Source: Macrolepiota albuminosa
Lineage: Eukaryota; Basidiomycota; Agaricomycetes; Agaricales; Agaricaceae
DNA length: 64,000 nt
Direction: 5' to 3'
NCBI GenBank assembly: GCA_027475525.1
Contig: JAMWFC010000054.1
Location: forward strand, 496,001 to 560,000
Shown here: in pieces, positions 54,391-64,000 of the stretch
Numbering within the stretch: position 1 is the first letter of the stretch
Layout: every line of letters starts with the position of its first letter
Program-made: the position numbers and the translations under genes
Notes under the pieces: model-generated
What the model saw: only the letters and a program-made list of their open reading frames with translations
Databases searched by the model: none
Told to the model about the DNA's origin: nothing

Positions 54391-54544
54391 CCATTCCTGC
54401 TCTTGACACATCCATTGCCAATATCAAGAGAGGAATCCAGTTATCACAGCTCATACTTCGCACCAAACCATTCCTGCTCTTGACACATCCATTGCCAATA
54501 TCAAGAGAGGAATCCAGTTATCACAGCTCATACTTCGCACCAAA
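54391..54544. repeat. 77-bp exact tandem duplication (assembly join) in the Helitron helicase
   Basis: Copies at 54391-54467 and 54468-54544. It repeats IPALDTSIANIKRGIQLSQL. Confidence 0.95.
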
Positions 54545-54959
54545 GTTGTTATTTGGGATGAAGTTCCAATGCAACACAAAAATGCCATTGGCTCTGTAGA
54601 TCGTGGCTTCAGGGACATCTTTGATAATGACATTTTCTTTGGTGGAGTTACTGTGGTTTTTGGAGGGGACGTTAGGCAGACTCTTCCAGTAGTTCCACAT
54701 GGACTCAGGCAGCAGATGATTGCTGCTTCACTCAAAAGAGGCCAACTTTGGGATTATATTCAAGTCCATTACTTGGTTCAAAATATGCAGTTGGAGCAGA
54801 CTGTAGACAATATTGCTCATGCAGCTTGGTTGTTGGATGTTGGTGCAGGGAAAAATCTAGGACCTGGAGAAACAGTCAAACTGCCTGAAAGGATGATCTG
54901 TGATGACAATTCTATCACTGGATTGATTTCTTCCACATATCCTAATATTGGTCATCCTC

Positions 54960-55113
54960 AAAATGATCAGTATTATCTGGACCGGACTATTCTCTCTGGC
55001 AAGAACTCTGATATAGAGGAGATCAATGCAGAAGTTAAAATGATCAGTATTATCTGAACCGGACTATTCTCTCTGGCAAGAACTCTGATATAGAGGAGAT
55101 CAATGCAGAAGTT
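54960..55113. repeat. 77-bp tandem duplication (assembly join) in the Helitron helicase
   Basis: Copies at 54960-55036 and 55037-55113. It repeats DRTILSGKNSDIEEINAE. Confidence 0.95.
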
Positions 55114-55710
55114 CTAGAAAGGTATCTAGAAGAAGAAAGGATCTTACAGAGTGCAGATTCTGCTCTCTCTGATAATAGAAATCCTGATGGCCTTGCATTA
55201 TATCCTGTGGAATATCTCAACTCTTTGAAAGACAGTAGTTTGCCTTTCGCTAAACTGGCTTTGAAGATTGGAGTTCCTGTCATGCTCCTCAGGAATCTAG
55301 ACACAACTAAAGGACTTTGCAATGGAACAAGAATGATTGTCACTCATATTAGCACCAGAGTCCTCAGATGTCGTATTATCAGTGGAGATGCCAAGTTTGC
55401 AGGTTCAACTGTTTTGATTCCAAAGATCAATCTAGATGCTTCTAAAGAGGATTTGCCAATACCATTATGCAGGAGACAGTTTCTGATTCGATTGGCCTTT
55501 GCTATGACTATCAACAAGTCTCAAGGGCAATCAGTCAAGCATGTTGGATTAGATCTTCGATCACTGATTTTTACACATGGCCAACTCTATGTTGCACTTT
55601 CTCGATGCACATCAGGAGATCATATCAAGATGATTCTGTCAGAAGAAAATACATCAAAAATGACTGCAAATATTGTATATCAAGAAGTTCTCAATGGTTT
55701 ACAAATGTAA

Positions 55711-56135
55711 GTATGATTTTTAATTAACTACTTATTACTAACTTTATATTTTAGCATCTAACTTGATACTGTACATATTTGGAATTGTAGTATTATTATT
55801 ATTTCTTGGGTTTACAAATGTGAGTGTGATTATTAATTACCTACTTATTACTAACTTTTATATTTTAGCATCTAACTTGATATTTGTTGATACTGTACTA
55901 ATAGAATATATATAACTTGGCATTGTAGCATCATTTCTTGATAAATGTGAAACTCTCTATTTGTTAACAACTTATGCTGGAATCAGTAAGACATAATAAA
56001 AGTAAGATTATAATAGAAACTGAGTTACTAAGATACATATTTGGAACCCCTAACTGAACGAAGTGAGGTTGGGGTGAAGACTGAATTACTTATATACATA
56101 TTTGGAGCCCTAACCAAATGAAGTGAGGTTGGGGT
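55711..56135 (+). other. Helitron 3' non-coding region with two imperfect tandem duplications and hairpins
   Basis: A roughly 110-bp segment (TTTACAAATGTRAGT...) occurs twice, diverged, at 55699-55790 and 55810-55905. A 60-bp segment with the hairpin CCCCTAAC...GGTTGGGG occurs twice at 56030-56135. Such hairpins are expected just before a Helitron 3' end. Confidence 0.6.
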
Positions 56136-56690
56136 GGAGGCTTTGTTGGGGGGGGTTTGGAGCTTGTGGGGGGGAAACCAGGGGCGGGGTCCCAGAAGGC
56201 AGGCACGCCCTCTTGGAGGGCCCCAGGAAAGGGCTTGGCGACATTCTCCGCTTCTCCTTGTCAGAATGCCCCCAGCTCCCCCCAGTCCGGATTGCCCAGC
56301 ATGTGATAAGAACCACAGGCCGGCCTTGGCCCCTGCTTCCCAACTCCTCCCCAGGACCCCTCGTGGGCACTGCTTGTGGCCCCTCCTTCAGCTCCACCAC
56401 CCAGTCCCTCTCCTCAACCTCCATCCTTCAGATAATTCTCCCTAGCAGCCATCTCTGCTCCTGGGAGATGCAATGTGCCCTCCACAGTGCCAACACGGAA
56501 CATTGCTCATGGTTGAGGTGGCATGCCTCACACACAGATGTGTCCCAGTGGGATGAGGGGCCTAGGACCTTGAACAGACAAGGGACCACCCGACGAGCAC
56601 AGTGCAAATACTGCATCAAAGTCAGCAACAAGACCAGAGATATGAAACCACTTACTGGCCCATTGCTCACACTCAATGAAGTCTCACAGA
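56136..56690 (-). pseudogene. relic of the opposite-strand gene of gypsy C (Zn2Cys6-like exon)
   Basis: The minus strand reads YLHCARRVVPCLF and CEACHLNHEQCSV (56610-56490), matching the cysteine pair of gypsy B (first Cys changed to Tyr), then VEERDWVVEL and KEKRRMSPSPFLGPSKRA. It continues the gene cut at 48862. It shows that the Helitron inserted into this gene. Confidence 0.8.
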
Positions 56691-58162
56691 TGGCCTGTAC
56701 AGCTACCTTGGCACATTAGGCAGAAATTCTTGGTGATTACATGTGTGACTCAAACTGGAAGAAGCTACTTGACATGGTTCCATTCCTATGTCAAAAGTAC
56801 AGGACTGCTGTTGAGATGAGAGATGCAGCCATTCAATATTTCACTGAGCAATCTATTGAAATATCAATGGATTTACTAATAAGCTGGAAAGCTGGAATAG
56901 CTAAGGCAGAAAGGCTCAGAGAAGAGAGAAACCATAAAGCAATGGATATTCTCAAAGCTTATACAATGACCTTCAATAATGCAAGTGAAGACTGAATGGC
57001 AGCAGATAGTGGAAACTACTCAACAGATGTTGCAGCGATGGATATTCATTCCTTCTGGATTCAATTTGCCCTTAACATTAAGAAGCAGCAGTAAGGTGTA
57101 TTGCTGATGGCCCAACCTATCTCACTAATTGAAAGCTCAGAATTGCAATTCAGAACCAGGTTTGCCATTTGAATTGGCATGCAAGCAATAATGATTGGCA
57201 AAAGGTTGAGGCAGAAAAAGAACTATTAAGGGTTTGATTCAATATCCTTGCTGCTTCTCAGGACAGGAGTGGGTTTATTGCTAGTAGAAGGCAGACTGCC
57301 CCCCTGAAACCAGATGAAGTTCCTGGAGCCTTTGACAATAATAAAATGGTGGAAGATGAACAGCCAGCAAATAATCTTGGACCAACAGATGTAGTTGTTC
57401 CAGAAAATTTTGAAATCTCCTTTCTATCTATGATTATAGGTAATGTCTCACTATTAACAATGATAGAGTGCAATCTGTGCTTGATTCAAATTGAAAGGCT
57501 CCTGCAAGCCTTTTGGGAATTCATTGCAGAGAAATCATTCCTATATTCTCACATCATCCAGGTCACCCCAAGAAAGAATGTGAAAACTTGAACTTGCATA
57601 TCTCTTCAAAGAATCCAGGCCTCAATTCTGGTAAAGGCTCATGTCTATGCACAATGCTGCAGTGCTCTGCTGCAACTGAGATTGGACCCCAGCATTCAGA
57701 GAAAGTATCCAGTTCTACAGAAAGCAGATTTGAATGCAAGCACAGCTATATGAGATCTCAACATTTCTGGTTCATCAAGGATCAAAGTATCTTGGATATG
57801 GCACTCTAATTCTGATACAGAAAATGAATCTGCAATTATTGCTGAATGTGAGTCCTCTTATTAACATTTCCGTTATCATTACATTTATTCATGTTCATGA
57901 TCTACGTGCTAGAGCACAATGCAACAGATAGACAGAGGAATGTCAGCTTGTCATGAGTGAAATAGAGTGGACAGTTTGGTATTTCTTCAACCAGGCAGAT
58001 ATTTGGTCAAAGTATGGTATGTCAGTGAAAAAAAGAGGTCTCCAGTCATATGCCCATAAAAAGGTGGCTATGTGGCAAAAATTAGCCTCAATGGCAATTA
58101 ATAAACTTAGACAGGTGCTTTCTAATTTTATTTCTCCCCAAACAGCAAGAGATCTACTGTGA
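56691..58162 (+). pseudogene. KDZ-type transposase, C-terminal fragment (decayed)
   Basis: It reads ILGDYMCDSNWKKLLDMVPF near 56722 (KDZ proteins have GDYM-SNWKKL here), then LIQIERLLQAFWEFIAEKSFLYSH near 57483 (the part with IADKSFLYR in the family), NAASED, and RARAQCNRxTEECQLVMSEIEWTVWYF near 57910-57985 (RARA-RW-EE--L---EM---L-FF in the family). AYAHKKVAMWQKLA near 58050 is the typical end. Stops are frequent. The N-terminal and catalytic parts are absent. The family assignment rests on remembered motifs. Confidence 0.6.
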
Positions 58163-58170
58163 AAATAGTG

Positions 58171-58295
58171 GATGCAGAGATAGATTGATATGATAGATGC
58201 AGAGACAGATTAATGTGACAGATGCAGAGATAGATTGATGTGACAGATGAAGAGATGGATTGATTTGATGAATGCAGAGATAGATTAAACTGATG
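58171..58295 (+). repeat. 25-bp minisatellite, five units
   Basis: Units start at 58171, 58196, 58221, 58246 and 58271, each of the form GATGCAGAGATAGATTGATG plus five bases. They differ at a few positions. Confidence 0.88.
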
Positions 58296-58599
58296 GATAT
58301 AGCTTGCTGCTATCAGCAGATGATCAGAATAGATTTGTAACAGTCACATGCAATGGAATTGTTGAAAATCACTTTTATTTACAAGACACAAAAATCTGAT
58401 ACATAGCAGTATCTGCTTCTACAAGCAACAATGCAATGGCATCTACTTCTATACCACACAATGTCATGTTCCAAGCTACTGTACTAGAAAATTTGTAAGA
58501 GGTTGTTGACTACATCAAGTCACATCTCATTGCAGCACTTTTTATATTTGGCAATCTTGCACCAAGTCTTGAAGCAGAAAAGGCATAAATTATCCAGCA
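58296..58599. other. non-coding stretch, nothing recognised
   Basis: AT-rich sequence with no open frame of note and no match to other parts of the window. It could be the 3' non-coding part of the KDZ element. Confidence 0.4.
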
Positions 58600-61500
58600 T
58601 CTAAGATAGAACTTGTACACAACCCACTATGTCACATGTGGTGACATTGTGTGACTATCATCAGCTGACCTCCATAAATTTAATTAATTTTTGATATCGG
58701 ATGACAGTCTGAGAACATGCATGTGTATTGAGAACACTATAGCAAGGTAAAACCTTTGCCTTCTCTAATTCCATCATCAACAATGCAGGCAACACTCAGT
58801 GTCCTCTATATTTTTTTGACGTTCATGCAGCTTGCTTCCTATTTAAACCTTTCCTATATGCATCCATGAACTGTAGAAACCGGTTTGCAAACCTTCAATG
58901 ACAAATTAGACTATGACATCTGTAAGTAAATTGATATACCTTTGCATTGTGGCAAGTAGGACTAAATCCAAAGCAGTGATTATAAATTTTTCCATATCCT
59001 CTTCTTTTTTTGTTGTAGAAAACTTCCGATATATACGCTTTGCATATCACCAACATTGCTCAATAAAGTTGAGCTCGCAATGGAATTTTGAAAGGAATAA
59101 CACAGAATATCCACGTGCATTGCAGGCTTCTTGAAGACATGGCTTATCATTGATAAAGTCAAGTTGATTATAGAGTATCTGTTGACAGCAACAATCTGGT
59201 TTACTTGCTGCCACACATCTAAGCTCAAAGTCTGGACATTTTGCAAGCTTTCCTTTTCGACCAATACAATTCTTGAAGCCACGCTCCTCCAAGATTACTG
59301 CAATGCCTTTAAAGAGGCCTTCTTTTGAATGGCCAGGCTCGTAGTAAAAAAAATTGTGGAGTACCATTTGGAAAGTAGCCACTATTCATACAAACTTTTT
59401 TTTTTTGAGAGAGATCCATCACTATTGAACACTTGCTTTCCAGCTGTGTTGTAAACATTGACCTCCACTAACCAATTTTTTTCCGGCTTTGATATATTTT
59501 TGGGCATTTTTTTGGCTGAAAGTGCTGTTGGATCTTGTTTAAGATGGGTCGATGCATTATCATAGACCAGGCAATGTTTGACACCAATTGAAAAGTGCTC
59601 ATCAAAGATGTTTATTGCATTATTTGCCTGTTCAATGATGTTGTCATTTATAAAGTATCTATCATAGTTTTTTCTAGCCTTAAAAAGTCAGCGAGCCTGT
59701 GATTTGCCATCAGGACATCGAAGCCATCCATAGTCAGCAGAGATATAGTCAGACGCCATGATAGAGACACCTTCACCTTTTGCTTGTGATATGTCCATTT
59801 CATTTGGTGCTCACCAGCAAATTTTTTGGTGACCATTTAAATAAAAAGTCGACTCATGTTGCATCTACATTACGTAGAAATATTCAAATGGCCGTTGTGC
59901 CACATGATTGTTGTCAGAATTGTGTGGCCATTCTATGGTATTTGAAGTACATTGTACTTCTTTTCCATCATTCTACTGACACATTTTTGATTTGTAGCAG
60001 GCAAATTCTGGCAGAAAGATATCTTGACAGTAAGTAACCACATCGGTCCTCTCATGTCCATCAACATATTGCCCTGTTGATAGCCGCTGCTATTGATATC
60101 CTATATCAACCATCCACTGCTGTGCTGTACTTAACAAAATTGTTTTTTTAAGCTTGAGATATGTTTTCACATTACTTTGATCAAGATAGTCCACAATATT
60201 CTGAGCACAAACATGTTTTCCAATGCTTTGTAAGTGCAGCATAATTTCTTGATGGATATCCTCATGAGCTGTTAACAATGACTGCTTCCAAGTTCTATAA
60301 GGATTTTGTAGAAGCTTGGAGCAATCATGTATGTATTTGCAGCACCATTTTCGGAGTTTACAAGCCCAATCCTTCCCATGACCATTCATGAGAGAAACAT
60401 ATAAGGAAGTCTCAATCCAGGTAGCATCAGTGCTGACAAAAGTCCATAGCAACATTTTCATTGTCTGAAGACGTGTGCATGTCTATTCATCAAGATGGGG
60501 ATCAGTGTATCTCTGGCACTCTGGCATCCTTTTCGGCAAGGCTTGAGATGATTAGATAGATCATTGTAGGCCATTTGTATATCTTCTTTTCCTGAAGAGT
60601 TGCTAGATTCTAAATTGCAAATTTTGGCAGTAAAACCTGCTACTCCAGCTCCTGAAAAATTTAGCATAGGAGATTCATCTTCTTCATCCTATTCATCAAG
60701 AATTCCTCCATAAATTTCCTCATTATCTATCATTGCTCTGTCTTCTACCTCATCATGAGTATCTTTCTTTTCTGTCCCAATTTCTATATTCCATCAATCC
60801 AAGACTAGAGTCTCCTCAACATCAATTTGAATGTCAAGTGTCTGACACCACTCCCTCGCTACCTGATAAGCTTTGAGTTTTGTTTCAAGTGCCTGGTAAG
60901 CATTACAAGCTTGAGCTTTAAGACCAGCTGCAGTTTGAATCACAGTTTGTGCTGCTCATGCACTGTTTACTGCTATTATCTTGTATGCATTGCAGGGTAT
61001 CAAGTCAGCTTGTAATTTTGCCACATAGGCAAGATTTACTGCTCTACTTGCATTCTCTTCTACCCATGCAGCTTTCTTCTTCAGACTTTCATGCTGCTAT
61101 CATGCCTTTTTTGCATCATCCTTTGCATTCATCATTGTTTGCATAGGAGATGTTTCCGATTCCAACCCTGCTAAAGGCTGTTGCTCTATTGTGTTTGCAT
61201 CAACAGTTGTCAAAACTTTTTGCAAGCCTTAAAAGTCCTTTTGTGCTCGCTTCTGTATGTTAAAAATAAAGTCAGATCTAAAAACATGGATAATTTGTGA
61301 CATACTTGTCTATCCCAATTTTCTTTATCTTTACTCTGATCAAAATACTTTTTGCCATGTGGTAGATGGGAAATTAGGTCAAGCTTCCGTTTACCGGGCC
61401 GTGTCATTTATTTATGAGTTGCTGGGACATGCGTCTGTGACGCATGCCTTTGACATACTTTATCAATAAGATTATCTCTGAGATCATTAAAATTTTGACA

Positions 61501-61711
61501 AAGATAGTGTTATAAAATCTTGTTAATTGAATGTTCTAGCAATCGCTTTTACAGTGTTCTTCCAAAATATGTTCTAAAGAACTCTGTGTTACTGATTAAA
61601 CTCACATGCACTACAGAAGAAGTTATTACTGAATTACTACCAAATATAATGCTTTTGTAACACTTTCATCATGTGATGTAGTAAGTAGTCGTATACAAGT
61701 TCTATCTTAGA
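58600..61711 (-). mobile_element. decayed DDE DNA transposon with terminal inverted repeats
   Basis: Left tip TCTAAGATAGAACTTGTA (58600-58617) has its reverse complement at 61694-61711, with weaker similarity further in (CACATG near 58632 and 61671). The inside holds a transposase relic on the minus strand. A target duplication was not clear. Confidence 0.68.
59000..61407 (-). pseudogene. DDE transposase relic
   Basis: Read right to left in pieces: 61407-61210, 60667-60458, 60461-60090 (STDATWIETSLYVSLMNGHGKDWACKLRKWC, a helical domain), 59836-59648 and 59382-59047. The last ends FLSKFHCELNFIEQCW; FHCELN-IE--W is a well-known ending of a DDE endonuclease family common in basidiomycetes, where the last acid residue of the triad lies. 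GRKGKLAKCPDFELRCVAA and QEACNARGYSVLF precede it as in the family. Too many stops and frame changes for function. The exact superfamily is uncertain. Confidence 0.65.
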
Positions 61712-62365
61712 CAAGGAGTTGGTAAGATAACTTCAAAATGTGTAAATATATTATAATCTGAATATGGGCCATAGAACTTTGTATTGTCATATCTAGAGGC
61801 TGCATTACTGAATAATGTGGTCTGCAATGTCCCAGATATTATCAAAAGCATAAGCTGATTTTTCTCTTTCCAATATCAGCAAACTTTGCCCACAAAGATC
61901 CTAAAGTTTGTTGATGGCTGTCAAGGTCTTATTAGAAATCTGTATAGCTGTGATTGGTAGAACTACATTGGCTGAGAGGATGTTCAAATCTTAAGCAATA
62001 AAACACAGAAGCATTGCCTTCTCGTACATTAGCAAGGCTTCCACTCTCTTGAAAGCTTCTTGGCATGCAATCATTGGTTGCCCATAACATTGCCATCTGC
62101 TGATGAATTGGTGTCTGTCCTAGCACCAGACAATTTGCTCTGTGTGTTTGCAGGTGGCAAATCTGCCAGAGGCCACCAGCAGATTCTTCTAGACCTAGAC
62201 AAGTGGTGGTCGCTAGATAGGATGGAAATGTCTCAATGGCCAACAATATAATCTGCCTGTTTGCTGGCAGCAAGTCCGTTGCTGCTTCTGTTGTCAGTTC
62301 TGTTGCTAGGTCCATAGATCCTGCTCAGATAGGCCAATTGACAGGCATTGAGTCCCATACCAACA
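61712..62365. other. unassigned stretch with one 127-codon frame
   Basis: The minus-strand frame 62315-61932 (MDLATELTTEAATDLL...) has no motif I recognise, Ser- and Cys-rich composition and no neighbours to suggest a role. I do not claim it is a gene. The rest is AT-rich and non-coding. Confidence 0.35.
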
Positions 62366-62600
62366 TATAGCATAGCCCGCTATATAGTGCTGGCCACATA
62401 GCTTTTACTTACTGTAGTCAATATTATATTATATTTATTATAATATAATATTATTATTTATCTTACTATAAATAGTTTACATGTGCTGCTTACTTAGCAG
62501 CTTATTTTTGTATTCATTTTACATAGTCAGGAGACTGGACTGGTCTGATTCTGTATAGTGTGAACTGTAAACTCTCACTAAATTTCGTAACTTTGTTACA
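62366..62600 (+). repeat. 5' LTR of element J (235 bp)
   Basis: It starts TATAGCATAGCCCGC (A has TGTAGCGTAGTCCGC) and ends CTTTGTTACA. A perfect 14-bp AT hairpin (62420-62433 with 62439-62452, loop 5) lies in U3. Most changes from A are C to T or G to A. Confidence 0.88.
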
Positions 62601-62776
62601 TTTTTTTGAATCCACCAGCTAGGATCTATTGCCTAGCATCTGACATCAGGCACTGAGTTTGTTGACAGAACTCTATCAGCTTCTTGTGCTTCTTGTACAG
62701 CCACACTGTGCAAATTTCAAACAGGGAATCGATGAGTAATCCCATATCTGCAGTTTTCACTGACAGCAGGCAGAAT

Positions 62777-64000
62777 GCCCACGACCTACGGGGAGACTCA
62801 GCAGATACTCAGGATGTGCCAGCGTCCAATGTGGGTTAGTTAAGACCCAAGGCTCAAGACTGAGGTTGGAGCACTGACCTGTCTGAGAATAAAAGTGAGG
62901 CCTGGAGAGCTGAGAGCTCACAACAGGACGGTCAGCAATGGCCATGGGACAAGATGCCAGGGGGATTAACTCCTCCAGTTACGCAGCTGCCAGGAGGACT
63001 GTGACAGTCCAGCCGGCTAGCTTCCAAATGGCCCCCTAATGAAGGCCAACAGTCAACAGGCGTCCAAAGCGCCTCAGGAGACACCGAGTTGTTGGTATAG
63101 ACTGGGGGAGCTATTCCTCTGAGCCAGAGTGGTGGGACCAGGCAGTTCACAGCAGGCTCAATGCCTTCTAAGATAGCGGAAGCCCACCTAGAAGTACTGG
63201 AGGAGGCTGCAAGTCCTGAAGTAGCCCATGCAGAAAACCGCTTTCCACAGACACCAGCAGTGGAGGAAGCTCTGGAGGTTGCAGGGTTTCTGGAGGAGGT
63301 GATTGAGTCATCAAGCGACAATGACGCCAGAGCAGAGGAGCAGCGGTTGAAAACTGCATATACCGTGCGCTTGTGGGTGTTCTGGGATTTATACCCAGAG
63401 GTGATAAAATACACCATCCAAGCACAACTCAAGCGCTACGCTTCAGCACATATAGTAGCACTTAGGCAACAAGGGCACAAAGTGCCCAATGTATTCAGTA
63501 CAAAATATACTGATTTAATGGAGAGAGTGCTCACTATTGAACTGCAAATGTACTTGCAGTGGAAGGCTGCAAGACAATCAGGGGTCTTGACCCCCTGAAG
63601 CCACATCTCTGAGGAATGCTTAGCATGTCGCAATCAAGACATCAGAATTGAGCTAGTGGAGGCACTAGCATGGGCGCAGAAAGTGCCCAAAGTAAAATGG
63701 TGAGTACTTTCTATACTCCAGCAGGACAAGGGTGGCGTGAGGAGCCCCCACACATGCGTAACCAAGACCATAGGACAGATATGTCAGGCCCAGATGGACA
63801 CAATAGTATCATGCTCAAGATGAAGAGCAAGGCATCTGTGATGCTGCATGTGCCCATGGCAGAAACGTTGAGCGACAGAGTCACGTATCAACGTATGTGC
63901 AACGGCAACCTCAGGACTAAGAGACAGTCTCTTATCGACAATCAGGGCATTGTATTCGAGGACACTAAGCCCATTGACGAGATGCATTGTCAATTCATAA
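62777..64000 (+). pseudogene. element J gag, N-terminal part
   Basis: The largest open piece is 63161-63598 (145 aa): MPSKIAEAHLEVLEEAAS, then EEVIESSSDNDARAEEQRL and KRYASAHIVALRQQGHKV, nearly the same as gypsy A gag at 13406-12900 on the other strand. Stops at 63596, 63694 and beyond. The match continues to the window end (LLSTIRALYSRTLSPL in A). Confidence 0.82.

Larger units (their letters stand above)
54082..55710 (+). pseudogene. Helitron Pif1-like helicase domain
   Basis: Walker A SAGGCGKTF at 54240-54268, ASSGIAALLLEGGRTAHS near 54326, Walker B KVVIWDEVPM near 54543, VFGGDVRQTLPV near 54655, the insert GVPVMLLRNLDTTKGLCNGTR near 55270, and the closing motifs AFAMTINKSQGQSVKHVGLDL and LYVALSRCTSGDHIKMIL. 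All the motifs of the Pif1/RecD-like superfamily 1 helicase are present. Its two frame breaks (54391-54544 and 54960-55113) are both 77-bp assembly duplications, so this half may be intact in reality. It unwinds DNA for strand transfer during transposition. Confidence 0.88.
48863..56135 (+). mobile_element. Helitron (rolling-circle transposon) inserted in gypsy C
   Basis: It lies between two halves of the gypsy C opposite-strand gene. The left end is near TCGGACACATG (48863), which folds as a hairpin CGGACAC/GTGTCCG. Near the right end are two imperfect hairpins with stems CCCCTAAC/GGTTGGGG (56047-56075 and about 56108-56135). Inside are a Rep (HUH) domain and a Pif1-like helicase on the + strand. 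A clear CTRR end was not found, so the right edge is approximate. Confidence 0.8.
41098..56690 (+). mobile_element. Ty3/gypsy chromovirus C, decayed sister of gypsy B
   Basis: Own parts: 41098-41662, 42181-46398, 47430-48862 and about 56136-56690. They match gypsy B in order at protein and DNA level. They are cut by a D-family LTR (with loss of most of gag), a solo LTR and a Helitron. The 3' LTR is missing. Many CG sites of B are TG or CA here. Confidence 0.87.
62366..64000 (+). mobile_element. gypsy A-type element J, 5' end
   Basis: 5' LTR, then the same leader as gypsy A (TTTTTTTGAATCC), then gag. It runs off the window. It is a separate copy from A, in the opposite orientation. Confidence 0.88.

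Noticed and set aside
55700..55905. A twentieth assembly duplication near the end of the helicase
   Set aside because: The period is about 110 and the copies differ, so it is a real imperfect repeat.
48863..56135. Exact Helitron ends (TC...CTRR between A and T)
   Set aside because: The left edge fits TC and a hairpin, but I found no CTRR next to the right hairpins and the flanking bases do not fit A and T. Only approximate ends are given.
58171..58295. CRISPR-like array
   Set aside because: Five 25-bp units without spacers, diverged, in a fungal transposon context. It is a minisatellite.
61932..62315. A host protein of 127 residues
   Set aside because: No motif, no homologue recognised, and it lies between decayed transposons in AT-rich DNA.
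1..64000. tRNA, rRNA or metabolic genes
   Set aside because: I scanned both strands and saw none that I could support.

Overview
This window is a graveyard of transposable elements from a filamentous fungus, most likely an agaricomycete basidiomycete. The evidence is chromovirus Ty3/gypsy elements with chromodomains, Ty1/copia, Tc1-like, Helitron and KDZ-type sequences, spliceosomal introns of 47-56 nt, and CpG-directed decay. I found no convincing host gene, rRNA, tRNA or CRISPR array.

Layout. (1) 1-27441 is one Ty1/copia element (copia 1, + strand, start outside the window) split by two nested stacks. Stack one is a Tc1-like element (2888-14556) carrying gypsy A (3902-14283, - strand). Two solo LTRs sit in the reverse transcriptase of gypsy A, and the segment between them is inverted. 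Stack two is a solo LTR (14620-26460) carrying gypsy B (14723-26070, + strand), which itself carries another solo LTR (19609-20670). (2) 27442-30797 is a second copia element (- strand) with two solo LTR insertions. (3) 30798-31825 is a decayed gag of the gypsy A type. (4) 31826-41097 is gypsy E (+), a decayed relative of gypsy D. Gypsy D (34365-41013, -) lies inside it, has LTRs that look identical and is the youngest and most intact element. (5) 41098 to about 56690 is gypsy C (+), a decayed sister of gypsy B. It is interrupted by a solo LTR (46399-47429) and a Helitron (about 48863-56135). (6) 56691-62365 holds a KDZ transposase fragment, a 25-bp minisatellite and a decayed DDE transposon with terminal inverted repeats (58600-61711). 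(7) 62366-64000 is the 5' end of another gypsy A-type element (J, +).

How the parts work together. Each gypsy element encodes gag, protease, RT, RNase H and integrase. B, C and D end in a chromodomain. B and D/E appear to be self-primed: the bases just after the 5' LTR are complementary to a stretch inside the LTR, where the transcript would start. D joins gag to pol across a GGGTTTT -1 slippery site. B and C have two protease domains in tandem and a spliced gene on the opposite strand downstream of pol.

Caution on the assembly. At least 19 unrelated places carry a direct tandem duplication with a period of exactly 77 bp. This is the mark of contigs joined without merging a 77-base overlap, and it is not biology. 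Because 77 is not a multiple of three, each duplication inside a gene makes a false frameshift. Several broken genes (D gag, D pol, the Helitron helicase) are less broken than they look.
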